A DNA stretch of 64,000 nucleotides from Pycnococcus provasolii. Its lineage: Eukaryota > Chlorophyta > Pseudoscourfieldiophyceae > Pseudoscourfieldiales. Position 1 is the stretch's first letter; each line of letters starts with the position of its first letter. The stretch covers positions 186,001 to 250,000 of the forward strand of contig CP150585.1 of assembly GCA_049487715.1 (NCBI GenBank), in the 5' to 3' direction. Below are positions 51,724 to 62,113 of the stretch, one piece after another. The notes under the pieces are model-generated. The model had not been told where the DNA came from and searched no databases. It saw only the letters and a program-made list of their open reading frames with translations. The position numbers and the translations under genes are program-made.

Positions 51724-51917
51724 ACGTGTGTTTACTGCTTACTGCGTGTAAGTGTGGCGTCTACTGCACTTTAGGAGGTTGTGTACATACACTCTCTAGG
51801 CCCTTCGATCAAACGCAGAGTGAGTGAGTGAGCGAGTCAAGTGTCAAGTCAGGAGAGGCTTCTTCGACTTCTCGTGTCGTGAGTCAGAAAAAGCAAGCTC
51901 AAGCTCATCGAGAAGAT
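50297..51917. other. long upstream region of the GNAT-AP2 gene
   Basis: 1.6 kb without a convincing gene. It has purine/pyrimidine tracts (TTTC repeats near 50910-50940, A-rich near 51055-51310) and the TG repeat listed separately. A long 5' leader or non-coding exons of the next gene are possible. Confidence 0.45.
51691..51720 (+). repeat. (TG)15 microsatellite
   Basis: Uninterrupted TG dinucleotides about 200 bp upstream of the start of the GNAT-AP2 gene. Confidence 0.97.
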
Positions 51918-52017
51918 ATGACGGTCACAGCAGCGACACCGCCGCTCTCACCCTCGAGCAGAGACAGGGAAACGCGCATGCGACTGCGAACGCAGAGAGA
52001 ACAGCTGGAAAACCTCA

Positions 52018-52053
<36 letters not shown>

Positions 52054-55000
52054 GGTTGACGGGCTCGGAGCCTGCATCAGCGGCGGGCTCAGAGGAAGAT
52101 GACGACACCATCATGGCGACTGCGATACAAGAAGAGCAGCAGCGCCGCTCAGAAGAGCAGCAAGAAGCAAAGCCACCGGCGTCGACGTCTCAGCAAACCA
52201 TGAATAATACGAATAACACGTCGTCAGAGTTGGGTGACGACGCCGACGACGACGACGAAGAAGACTTGGAAAACAACAACAACAACAAGAGGAGAAGACT
52301 GGACAACCAACCAACCGCTGGTACTGCTCCAACAACAACAGCAACAATACCAGCAGCAGCAACAACAACAACAACAACAATACCAGACAACAACAACAAC
52401 AACAACAACAACGACAGACTTCTATCTCACGTCGCGTCAACCTCCAGCGTGGAGCGAACGTGCACACCACCACCGACATCAAACGACGCATCGCAGAAAC
52501 CAAACACAAATCTGGAAACGCCCGTCGCTCCGTCAAAACAAAAACAAGCAATCGCGGCGGCGGCGGCACAAGCCACCACCACCACCACCACCACACCGTC
52601 AGATCCCTTGCAGCAAATCGCCGCGAACATAGGACCGGGGTGCAAGAAACCGCTCGAGTGGGCTCGGGAGCAGGAGGCCAATCTGGAAACGAAGACGTTC
52701 ACGCCACCAAGTACCACGCAGGTCGATGCGCTCGCTGACGCGTCACTCGCGCAGTGGGTGAAGAACACGCCGCACTACGACGTCAACGAGGTGCCCACAC
52801 TTCGACGTGGCACGTGCGACCCGAAGCGTGACGTGCTCGCACAAAACGAAAGGTGGGTGTGGAAAGCTCGCTCGACGGAAATTCACAGACTGTGCAACGA
52901 GGCTACGCAGCGCATTGTCGCGTCGGGGAAGCGAACGCTGCCATTTCCCCACCTTCACATCAACTACGCGTACGTTGCCGAGCGCATCGAGTTCGACCTT
53001 CCGTGCAACGGGTACATCGTCCTTTCCACGTGCCCAGGAGCAGCCCTGTCGGAGGCGGAGGCTGCACGCGAGCAGGCGCAGAAGCGCATGCTCGAAAGGC
53101 CGTCGCCCGAGCCGAGCGCGTCCAGCGGATTGAGCGATGCGACGAACCTGAACAACATCAACAATAACGACAACGCCGAGATGAAGCGCGAGCCATCGAG
53201 CGACAACGAGGACAACAACAACGCCGAGATGAAGCGCGAGCCATCGAGCGACAACGAGGACAACAACGATTCCACGGCGAAGCGTGAAGACGGCGATGGC
53301 TCGGGAAACGAGCAGCAAGCCGCAATCATTCCCATCAGCAAAAAGGAGCCCATGCTGCAGGGGTTTCTGTGGTACACGACATTCACCGTATGGACGCAGA
53401 ACTTTCGATTCGACAGCCTCGCACCTCAGGCTGGACTGCGCCCCAACGCGGCTTCGAAAGCGTCACGCCTGCTAGACGCCGACGGCGAGCTTGCGAAGGA
53501 GCTCGAGACGTGCGAACGACGTGGTAATCCAGATCGCGAGGGGCAGTGCTACCCAAGGGTTGCAGAACTTTCTCTGCTCGCCGGCCTCGGATGCGGACAG
53601 GCTCTCGTGCGACGCATGCTGAACGACCTCGAGCAGCCTGGAATGCCGTACGAGTACGTCGTCGTCAGCTCGACGATGAATGCCGTCCCTTTCTACGAGA
53701 GCTTCGGCTTCCAGCGCGTTGGAGCCGTTGCACGCTACGATCGCTCGGGTGGCAAGCGAGCGAGCCGTGCCAAGCCACCGCAAATCACGGGCGAGCTGAG
53801 ACCTGGCAGCCCGTCGCCACCAGGGTCGCCAAGCGCGTGCACCGTCCTGCCGTCGCCGTCGTCCACCGCTACGCTTGGCGTCGCGAATGCCGCACCCGTG
53901 TCGCCAAGGCAAACGAATGCTAAGAAGGACCGCATCTGCGTCTCCGCGTACCGACACTGGCTCACGACGGGCGACGACCCTCGCCGCGAGGATCACCGCC
54001 CATCCTACCTCATGGCGCTTCGCCTCGGAGGGTGTGCGGAGCCACGCCGCAAGGCGCGACTCGCCAAGCTTGCCGCGGACCGTGCTCGTGAGGCTGCGCT
54101 TGCTGCGCAACAGCTCGCCCTAGCCGCCGCGGAGGAGGCGCGGCGCATCGCGCTTGCCGCGAATCCCAACGGACCACTGCCGTCGCACCTGCTGGCGCAG
54201 AACATTGTCAATGGCACGATCCCACCGCCGCCGCCTCAGGTTGGCGTCGCGCGTCCACCAGCAGCCAACGGGGCGGCGGTGGGTGCGGCGCGCCATCCTT
54301 CAGCCGGTAGCGCGGCAACGCCCGCTCAGAAGCGCTCGCGCAGTCCCACGCCGGCGAATGCTGCCACGGGTGGACCCGCGTCGTCGATGCCTCCGTCGGG
54401 AACTCCGGGAACGCCATCTGTGAAACCTGCACCGGCTCAGTACAGGTCGTCGTTCCGCGGCGTTCGCCTGCGCCCATGGGGCAAGTTTGCGGCGGAGATC
54501 CGCGATCCTGGCCGAGGCTCGCGCGCGTGGCTTGGGACGTTCGACACCGAAGAGGAGGCTGCGCGCGCGTACGATGCCGCCGCACGTGCGATCCGAGGCA
54601 CGCAAGCACGCTGCAACTTTCCAGACGAGCATGACAATGTCGGGCTCCCGCAACACTTGCAGAATGCTGATCTGGGAGGGGCGCTTGGACCCGGGGGAGT
54701 CAGCACGGCGTCCGCTCCTAACCTCGGAGTCGACGCGAACGGCGTTCCTCGCACCACAGCCACGCCGCCTCCTCCGCCTCCGCCCCCGCCTCCTCCGCCT
54801 CCGCCAAATGCATCCAATGCAGTCGGTTCAGCGGTCTACGGCCATGGGAAAGATGGCGAGGGTCCGCTGCTTGGCGCCAGTGCGCGATCAGTCTCGGGCG
54901 ATGATCGCACCGCGGCGGCAAGGCGAGTTCAAGCCGAACCATCGACGATGTTCTCATCCGCCGAAGCTGCTATCCTCGGTTCGATCGAGGAGATTGACAT

Positions 55001-55268
55001 GAGGCTTCCTTCCATGTCGGATGACGACGACGTGGACGACGGAGAGGAGTTTGCCGTGCTGGGTGAGGTGATGGAAGTTGACATGTGCGAGACCGGCGGC
55101 GACTCGGACTTTGGTGTTTGGCTTGGCCTGAATGGTAGCCACATAGGTAGCCCCACTACCGATGTCAGCGATAGGGACGACATGCCGGTTGACTTTCAGC
55201 AGATGGCGTCGGAGTTTCTCCTACCTGATGAGGGCGATGGCAACGTGGAATCGCTCGTACTTGGATGA
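51918..55268 (+). CDS. GNAT-like plus AP2/ERF-domain protein
   Basis: 1,116 residues from the first ATG (the frame is open earlier only with GTG). The N-terminus is low complexity: Gln run (CAG repeats at 52018-52051), Asp/Glu clusters, Asn and Thr runs. Residues ~280-380 hold a folded stretch ([36 protein letters not shown]). About 440-610 resembles an N-acetyltransferase: [19 protein letters not shown] (acetyl-CoA loop) and [21 protein letters not shown] tandem [11 protein letters not shown] repeat lies between. Residues ~843-903 are a typical AP2/ERF domain: [36 protein letters not shown] and CNFPDE. A Pro run and an acidic C-terminus with [10 protein letters not shown] follow, like an activation region. 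Probably a nuclear DNA-binding regulator with acetyltransferase-like module. Confidence 0.82.
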
Positions 55269-55366
55269 GTGTTCGTTTCGAAGTAGCGAGGGTTTCGACA
55301 AAAAAATTGTTTGATTTTAGACATGAGTAAATAACAACAACAACGTTTTACACTTTACATTCTTAG

Positions 55367-58300
55367 TTAACGTCGTGGTGCGCCCCATAAGCTTGGGGAT
55401 GCACCACCTGTCGAAGGCGCGGCACCAAACGGACTGCTAGGCGTAGCAGGTGCTTGTGCACCGAATGGCGACGCAGCAGCCGCAGCGGCACCAAACGGAC
55501 TGCTCGGCGGTGCAGCCGTATTCACCGCCGCGCCAAACGGACTAGCGCTCGGCGCCGCGGGTGCACCGAATGGCGATGCAGCTGTCGCCGCAGCGGCACC
55601 AAACGGACTGCTCGGCGGTGCAGCCGTATTCACCGCCGCGCCAAACGGACTAGCGCTCGGGGCCGCGGGTGCACCGAATGGCGACGCAGCTGTCGCCGCA
55701 GTGGCGCCAAACGGACTGCTTGGCACCGCTGGTGCCGGCGCACCACCCATGGGTGGTGCTGTGCTTGCCGCCGCCGCCGAACCAAACGGGCTGCTCACCG
55801 TCGCGGGTGCTTGCGCACCGAATGGCGATGCAGCTGCCGCCGCCACGGCGCCAAACGGACTGCTTGATGGCGCGGCTGCACTCGCCGCCGCGCCAAAGGG
55901 ACTGCTCGCCGTAGCAGGCGCTTGCGCACCGAATGGCGATGCAGCAGCTGCTGCCGCCCCGGTGGCGCCAAATGGACTGCTTGATGGTGCGGCTGCACTC
56001 GCTGCCGCGCCAAAGGGACTGCTCGCCGTCGCGGGTGCTTGCGCACCGAATGGCGATGCAACTGCGGCGGCGGCGGCGCCAAACGGACTGCTCGATGGTG
56101 CGGCTGCACTCGCCGCCGCGCCAAAGGGACTGCTCGCCGTAGCAGGCGCTTGCGCACCACCCGTGGATGATGCTGTGGTCGCAGCTGCAAGTGCGCCAAA
56201 CGGACTGCTTGATGGTGCGGCTGCACTCGCCGCCGTGCCAAAGGGACTGCTCGCCGTCGCGGGTGCTTGCGCACCGAATGGCGATGCAGCTGCTGCTGCC
56301 GCGGCGCCAAACGGACTGCTCGATGGTGCGGCCGCACTCGCCGCCGCGCCAAAGGGACTGCTTGCCGTCGCGGGTGCCGGTGCACCACCCGTGGATGATG
56401 CTGTGGCGATGCTCGCCGCCACCGCGCCAAAGGGACTGGTCGAAGGTGCCGTACCGAATGGACTGCTTGCAACCCCACCCGTGGATGGCGCTGTGGTGGT
56501 TGCCGTAGACAGTGCACCAAACGGAGTGCTTGACGGCATAGCGGAAGTCGCCTGTGCGCCAAACGGACTTGCCGCTGGCGCCTGCGTGCTGAAGAGACTT
56601 GTCGTCGACGCGGCGCCAAACGGACTGGTACTCGATGTCGGTGCTGGCGTTAGAGTCGTCGCGCCGCCACCCTTTTCTTTCGAGATTTCTTCTTCGATCG
56701 CCTTTTGCGCTGCCGAGCTACTTTCGTTGTTCTTCGCGAGAAAGTCGGCACCCCAACCGGCTGTCGTCGCAGGCAATGCTGCAGCCACTTGTGTCGTCGC
56801 CGCCGTCGTTGCCGACGGTGCAGCACCAAACGAACTGGAGCCTGCCGCCCCACCGAACAGGCTAGTCGTTTGGGGCTTTGCACTCATTTCAGCCTTCTTT
56901 GCTTGAGCCCAGGCAGGAATTTCCATCTTCTTTGGCACAGGGGGCATTCCTCCGCTCGATGGCTTGGGCTTCGGTGGGGCGACAGCCGCCGCTGGCGGCT
57001 GCGAGGCTGCGGCGACAGGTTTTGCCGCAGGCGCCTCGGCAGTCTTTGCTTTCGCCGCTGCCGACGCCATCTCGGCTGTTTTCTGTTGTGCCCAGGCAGG
57101 AACAGGCGCGCCCTTCTTTGGCACAGGGGGCATTCCTCCGCTCGATGCCTTGGGCTTCGGTGGGGCGACAGCCGCCGCTGGCGGCTGCGAGGCTGCGGCG
57201 ACAGGTTTTGCCGCAGGCGCCTCGGCAGTCTTTGCTTTCGCCGCTGCCGACGCCATCTCGGCTGTTTTCTGTTGTGCCCAGGCAGGAACAGGCGCGCCCT
57301 TCTTTGGCACAGGGGGCATTCCTCCGCTCGATGCCTTGGGCTTCGGTGGGGCGACAGCCGCCGCTGGCGGCTGCGAGGCTGCGGCGACAGGTTTTGCCGT
57401 TGCCGACGCCATCTCGGCTGTTTTCTGTTGTGCCCAGGCAGGAACAGGCGCGCCCTTCTTTGGCACAGGGGGCATTCCTCCGCTCGATGCCTTGGGCTTC
57501 GGTGGAGCGACAGCCGCCGCAGGAGGCTGCGAGGCTGCGGCGACAGGTTTTGACGCAGACGGCTGCGGCGGAGTTCGCACGCCAGCTGACTGACCGAACA
57601 GCGGCAATCCCGACGAAGCTTCGCCCTTCGCAGCCTTTGTGGGAATGCGAGGAGCAACACCAAGCCCTGGCAAAGTGCCAGCCTTACTGACACCTGGAAT
57701 CACCTTCTTTTGCCCCATCGTTGCTAGAGCCCCTGCGTCAATTTTATTGGCTTCAGCAGCTGCTGCGGCTCGCTGCTGAGAAACGAATCGATCCTGCGCA
57801 TCTTTGATGGACTGAAAAAGCGAGGTACGACACGTTCGTGACTTTGAAAACCACATGGCTGCATTACCCATGCCTGCAGTGCCGCCACGTTCAGCACTGT
57901 CACCAACCACCTGCTCCTCCGCCGCTGACGACGTCTCCTCTTCATCTTCGTCGTTGTCGTCAAGGATGCCGTACCGGCGCCGCCCTCCCACGTCCTTGGG
58001 AGAAGTCAGATACAACCTACCGGTGGTCAGGTCAGCGAGAGATGAACCTTCACATGATGCAAGAAGCTCTTTAAGCTCGCCGAGTGTCTGCGGAGGATTT
58101 CTTCCCATATCACCTCCCTTGAGAGACAAAACATGGCTTGCAGTGTCAAGTAGCTGAGAAAGCCGCGCACGTGCGGCCAATTTCTGTGCAGCCGCCGCGG
58201 CACGAAGGCGTTCGTGCGTCCCCTGAGCATGATGTGACCGTGACGATTTCGAGAAAACTTGACGTGTCAGCGTTTCCAATTGGTCCCACAGCGTTCTAAG

Positions 58301-61300
58301 CCTTCGACGGGTTGCCTCCGTCGTCTCGACAACCCAAGGCTCGGTGACGGATGCAGAATCCTCGTGAAGAGGTGGAGACGTCTCCACCATGCCTCCATCC
58401 TGCTGCGTATTCTGTGAAATCTGCAAAGCAGATCTTATCAACGCAATCGTCGCTGAAAGATCGTGAAGCTTGCCGTACACCTCTGCAATGCTCGTCCTCA
58501 CACCCGCCGCACTTGAATCAGCTGTTTCAAGTGCATTCTGACACTGCATCATCCGTGCTTCGACGGCGAAAGTGCCTTCCTCATCTCGCGCTAGATGTGG
58601 CGAATTTTCAAGACGCATGATCATTCCTTCCACGCGAGAACGGCACGACATCAAGTCCGTTACGTCACCCAAGAGGAAGGCTCCGTGCTGTTCAAAGCAT
58701 TTCGGTACCTTTGCAGGCTCTGGATCCGATATACGTGCAGGCAATGGCGACGATGAGATTCCCCAAGAAGATGTTATCTGTTGTGAAGCAATGGGAAATG
58801 AGGAGCCACTCGATGATGTTGCTGGTACTGCAGGAGGAGCTCCGAACGAAAATGCCGAGGGTTTTGCCGATTCTTGAGGAAATTTTGGAGGCGTCGCGGA
58901 TTCTTTCGCCGCTCCTCCACCCTTCGCCGCGTCCACCTCCGCAGCTACCGCGTCGTTCGCCTCGCTCATCGTCGCCTTATTCTGAGAGAGGAACGCGTCA
59001 CCCCAGCCGCTCGATGTGGATGCTGGTGCTGCGGGAGTTGTCGTCGCCGCTGCTCCAAACGAAAACGCCGAGGGTTTGGTCGGTTCTTTCGCCGCTCCTC
59101 CGCCCTTCGCCGCGTCCACCTCCGCAGCTACCGCGTCGTTCGCCTCGCTCATCGTCGCCTTGTTCTGAGAGAGGAACGCGTCACCCCAGCCGCTCGATGT
59201 GGATGCTGGTGCTGCGGGAGTTGTCGTCGCCGCTGCTCCAAACGAAAACGCCGAGGGTTTGGTCGGTTCTTTCGCCGCTCCTCCGCCCTTCGCCGCATCC
59301 ACCTCCGCAGCTACCGCGTCGTTCGCCTCGCTCATCGTCGCCTTGTTCTGAGAGAGGAACGCGTCACCCCAGCCGCTCGATGTGGATGCTGGTGCTGCGG
59401 GAGTTGTCGTCGCCGCTGCTCCAAACGAAAACGCCGAGGGTTTGGTCGGTTCTTTCGCCGCTCCTCCACCCTTCGCCGCGTCCACCTCCACAGCTACCGC
59501 GTCGTTCGCCTCGCTCATCGTCGCCTTGTTCTGAGAGAGGAACGCGTCACCCCAGCCGCTCGATGTGGATGCTGGTGCTGCGGGAGTTGTCGTCGCCGCT
59601 GCTCCAAACGGAAACGCAGGAGCAGATGATCCACTCGATGCTGCAGGCGTCGTCGTCGCGCCGAACGAAATTGTCGAGGGTTTGGTCGGTTCTTTCGCCG
59701 CTCCTCCACCCTTCGCCGCATCCACCTCCGCAGCTACCGCGTCGTTCGCCTCGCTCATCGTCGCCTTGTTCTGTGAGAGGAACGCGTCGCCCCAGCTGCT
59801 CGATGTGGATGCTGGTGCTGCGGGGGTCGTCGGCGTCGATACAGACTCTGTTGCCGTCGATTCGTCGTCTGATGGCGAGCTTTTATGCTTCACGGGTGTA
59901 AATTCTCCATACTTTTGTTTGCTTTCTTCCGCGAGCTTCAGCAGGTTATCTCCGCGAGTTTGCTTGGATCCTTCAGATACTGGATGTGGGCTCGTTGCGG
60001 TATCCTGTTGTTCGTCGTCGTCGCTTAAAAGGCCATCGTCATCGTCGGGTAGTCCTGCCGACATTGCAGATTGCAACAGGGCATCCTCTCCCGAAGGTTG
60101 TGCTATAGGTGTAGATGCAAATGATTCTGCGGGTTGCGGAATCTCAGGGAGTGCTGCGAGTGCCGCCTGAAGATCGTGCGCAGTGCTTAAAGTCTGCACG
60201 GGATCGGAACCAGCCTCGCACATTTGGTAGAAGAGCAGGTGACCATCTGAAGTGTACACGGTAAGAAGCGGAGACGATGGCAGCGGAGGAAGGTCTGATC
60301 CTCGTGGGTCCGGGGGTCCTTCCAGAGGACCGTGTCCAATTCCCGCGCCTCCATTGACGTCGAGGTGCATCCCGACGACGGTATTGTCTCCTTCGTCTTG
60401 AGCCATGGGCACATTCAGCACGTAGCGATCGTCCGCCGGCGTGACATGCTCAACGCCATCGTCTCGAACCATCACAAGTGCGCAGTGATTGTCGGTTGAC
60501 CTTGCATTTGCGAGCACAGCTATATTTCGAGCGGTTGCTACGTGAAGCATAGGTCCCGCGCCAGGTCGATCTTCGTCGCTTCCAGGGCTCGCGCCAAGTT
60601 CGTTGTGTGCGAGTGCGTGCAAGCCAACGAATGTTTTGTTTTTATATTGGAGCACACCGACGGGGCTGTCAACAAGTTCGTCGCTGTCAATGTCCGTGAA
60701 TGCTGTTCCTACTGCTAGATATTCTCCCGAGATGATGGCGATGGTGTCGACGACCACCTTGCATTCTTCGTCGCAGAACGCGTCCGGTTCGTTGTCTGGT
60801 TCGTCGTTGGATTCTGGTGCGGAGATATCTATGGTGTCGATGGGTTTCGATAGGTCGTTCGCGTCGTATGCGGATACTGTTGTGTTGTACCCGACGAATA
60901 TGGTCGTGGATGATGGATGGACTGCGATGCACGATGCGCTGATGTTTGTGTTTTGGAGAGAAGTCGTCCCTGGCTTTCCCACGTAAAGGAGGTTGTCATC
61001 GACGACGTATGCAAGGTTGTCTTGCGTGAGTACAACACTTGATAGTGCAGTGCATGTTGTCGTTGCGAAAGGTTCTGCTGCGTCAGAGTTGGTGAGGATG
61101 GTTCGCGTGTGGTAGTAGTGCAAAAGTGTGGAAGTCGCCACGCATAGAACTGCGTCGTCGTGCGTGAGCGCGACAGAAATGATGGAGTCAACATTATCCT
61201 GGGTCGTCGGCGGATTGATGGTTGCGACAATATCCAGCTTTCCGTCGGCACCATCTTCTTGCGAACTTTTTATTGTCTTCGCAAAGTCGATTGCCAGTAC

Positions 61301-61510
61301 GGATTTGCCTCCAAGCACCACGACGAACGCGATGCCCATAAGTTTCCCTGAAGAAGAGCCGCCAGAGACTGCGATCCAGGACGCACATGCCGGAATATTA
61401 TTATGAGAAGCCCCAGACGACGAAGCAGGTACACTGACGATGCCACACGGAAGCGCGAACGTACGTTCCAAACTGACATCGCGTGTAGAAGTCAACGAAA
61501 GAGGCGCCAT
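55367..61510 (-). CDS. NUP214: Nup214-type FG nucleoporin
   Basis: 2,047 residues, no intron needed. Residues ~1-430 look like a beta-propeller (blades such as ISVALTHDDAVLCVATS and ASCIAVHPSSTTIFVGY) as in Nup214/Nup159. Then come five modules of 61 residues (one longer), each with GWGDAFLSQNKATMSEANDA, KGGGAAKEPTK and FSFG; a helical, coiled-coil region (~980-1300); four 60-odd-residue modules with PPKPKASSGGMPPVPKK and VPAWAQQKTAEM; a sixth diverged GWGADFLAKNN module; and a C-terminal array of over twenty SPFGA repeats. FG repeats line the pore channel and bind transport receptors; Nup214 also sits on the cytoplasmic face for mRNA export. It converges with the GNAT-AP2 gene. Confidence 0.85.
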   Translation of the reverse strand: MAPLSLTSTRDVSLERTFALPCGIVSVPASSSGASHNNIPACASWIAVSGGSSSGKLMGIAFVVVLGGKSVLAIDFAKTIKSSQEDGADGKLDIVATINPPTTQDNVDSIISVALTHDDAVLCVATSTLLHYYHTRTILTNSDAAEPFATTTCTALSSVVLTQDNLAYVVDDNLLYVGKPGTTSLQNTNISASCIAVHPSSTTIFVGYNTTVSAYDANDLSKPIDTIDISAPESNDEPDNEPDAFCDEECKVVVDTIAIISGEYLAVGTAFTDIDSDELVDSPVGVLQYKNKTFVGLHALAHNELGASPGSDEDRPGAGPMLHVATARNIAVLANARSTDNHCALVMVRDDGVEHVTPADDRYVLNVPMAQDEGDNTVVGMHLDVNGGAGIGHGPLEGPPDPRGSDLPPLPSSPLLTVYTSDGHLLFYQMCEAGSDPVQTLSTAHDLQAALAALPEIPQPAESFASTPIAQPSGEDALLQSAMSAGLPDDDDGLLSDDDEQQDTATSPHPVSEGSKQTRGDNLLKLAEESKQKYGEFTPVKHKSSPSDDESTATESVSTPTTPAAPASTSSSWGDAFLSQNKATMSEANDAVAAEVDAAKGGGAAKEPTKPSTISFGATTTPAASSGSSAPAFPFGAAATTTPAAPASTSSGWGDAFLSQNKATMSEANDAVAVEVDAAKGGGAAKEPTKPSAFSFGAAATTTPAAPASTSSGWGDAFLSQNKATMSEANDAVAAEVDAAKGGGAAKEPTKPSAFSFGAAATTTPAAPASTSSGWGDAFLSQNKATMSEANDAVAAEVDAAKGGGAAKEPTKPSAFSFGAAATTTPAAPASTSSGWGDAFLSQNKATMSEANDAVAAEVDAAKGGGAAKESATPPKFPQESAKPSAFSFGAPPAVPATSSSGSSFPIASQQITSSWGISSSPLPARISDPEPAKVPKCFEQHGAFLLGDVTDLMSCRSRVEGMIMRLENSPHLARDEEGTFAVEARMMQCQNALETADSSAAGVRTSIAEVYGKLHDLSATIALIRSALQISQNTQQDGGMVETSPPLHEDSASVTEPWVVETTEATRRRLRTLWDQLETLTRQVFSKSSRSHHAQGTHERLRAAAAAQKLAARARLSQLLDTASHVLSLKGGDMGRNPPQTLGELKELLASCEGSSLADLTTGRLYLTSPKDVGGRRRYGILDDNDEDEEETSSAAEEQVVGDSAERGGTAGMGNAAMWFSKSRTCRTSLFQSIKDAQDRFVSQQRAAAAAEANKIDAGALATMGQKKVIPGVSKAGTLPGLGVAPRIPTKAAKGEASSGLPLFGQSAGVRTPPQPSASKPVAAASQPPAAAVAPPKPKASSGGMPPVPKKGAPVPAWAQQKTAEMASATAKPVAAASQPPAAAVAPPKPKASSGGMPPVPKKGAPVPAWAQQKTAEMASAAAKAKTAEAPAAKPVAAASQPPAAAVAPPKPKASSGGMPPVPKKGAPVPAWAQQKTAEMASAAAKAKTAEAPAAKPVAAASQPPAAAVAPPKPKPSSGGMPPVPKKMEIPAWAQAKKAEMSAKPQTTSLFGGAAGSSSFGAAPSATTAATTQVAAALPATTAGWGADFLAKNNESSSAAQKAIEEEISKEKGGGATTLTPAPTSSTSPFGAASTTSLFSTQAPAASPFGAQATSAMPSSTPFGALSTATTTAPSTGGVASSPFGTAPSTSPFGAVAASIATASSTGGAPAPATASSPFGAAASAAAPSSSPFGAAAAAAASPFGAQAPATASSPFGTAASAAAPSSSPFGALAAATTASSTGGAQAPATASSPFGAAASAAAPSSSPFGAAAAAVASPFGAQAPATASSPFGAAASAAAPSSSPFGATGAAAAAASPFGAQAPATASSPFGAAASAAAPSSSPFGAVAAAAASPFGAQAPATVSSPFGSAAAASTAPPMGGAPAPAVPSSPFGATAATAASPFGAPAAPSASPFGAAVNTAAPPSSPFGAAAATAASPFGAPAAPSASPFGAAVNTAAPPSSPFGAAAAAASPFGAQAPATPSSPFGAAPSTGGASPSLWGAPRR
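56930..57560 (-). repeat. four tandem coding repeats, about 186-bp unit, in the nucleoporin
   Basis: Nearly identical units coding for ASQPPAAAVAPPKPK to AWAQQKTAEMASA; one is shortened by a deletion of the AKTAEAPAAK part. Confidence 0.88.
58975..59860 (-). repeat. five tandem coding repeats, 183-bp unit, in the nucleoporin
   Basis: The landmark TCTGAGAGAG recurs at 58981, 59164, 59347 and 59530 (exact 183-bp steps), with a fifth, slightly changed copy 240 bp on at 59770. The DNA is almost identical between copies. Confidence 0.92.
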
Positions 61511-61619
61511 ATTCTCTCTAAAAGGTATTCTGAAAGGAGTGAGTGGCCAGATGCCAGAGAGAAGATGATGATGATGATAGTGGCACCCTCACCAACCAGT
61601 CGAATGGAGGGCTTGCTTA

Positions 61620-61745
61620 TTCAGTGAGGCAGTGAAGACACCAGTCAAGCAGTGATGCAGTGCCGACACCAGTGAAGCAAACTGATTCAGTGAAGCAGTG
61701 CCGACACCAGTGAAGCCACGAAGCTCAGTGAAGCAGTGAAGCACT
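61620..61745 (+). repeat. minisatellite of CAGTGAAGCAGTG type
   Basis: Four to five imperfect units combining CAGTGAAGCAGTG and CCGACACCAGTGAAGC, about 110 bp upstream of the nucleoporin start. Confidence 0.85.
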
Positions 61746-61983
61746 TCTCGTCGTAGTGATACCTCCTCGAGACTGCGACTATTCGCAGAAAGAATAACTG
61801 GCGAGACACACACTTGCTCCTGAGGAGTGCGAAAAACGCGAGGGCGAAGAACGCGTGTGGCGAATGGCGACAATGGCGCAGCGGCGGCCGGCGGGAACGA
61901 ACCACCAAGAACGAAACCAAAAAACCAAAAAAGGGTTTTATTCCTAAAGGACGAATCTAAATGCTTCACAAAAACCCCAGAAA

Positions 61984-62113
61984 GGGATTAGGGGTTAGAG
62001 TTCGGGGTTAGGGTTATAACCAGCAATTAGAATTGCTCGAGGAATAAAAACCCCCGGGGCGTTGCTGGTGATAAACCCCATAAAGGGATTAGGGGTTCGG
62101 GTTAGGGGTTAGG
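61984..62113 (+). repeat. two telomere-like TTAGGGG patches
   Basis: 61984-62016 and 62085-62113 each hold three to four units (GGGATTAGGGGTTAG and similar), in parallel settings: each follows CCC(A)TAAAGGGATT or AGAAAGGGATT and precedes a run ending in an AATTGCTCGAG- or ATTAAGGTCGAG-like string, so the pair is itself an approximate direct duplication of about 100 bp. Confidence 0.75.

Noticed and set aside
55701-57593. Long Gly/Ala-rich open frames antisense to the FG repeats
   Set aside because: They are mirrors of SPFGA and PPKPK repeats and have no independent features.
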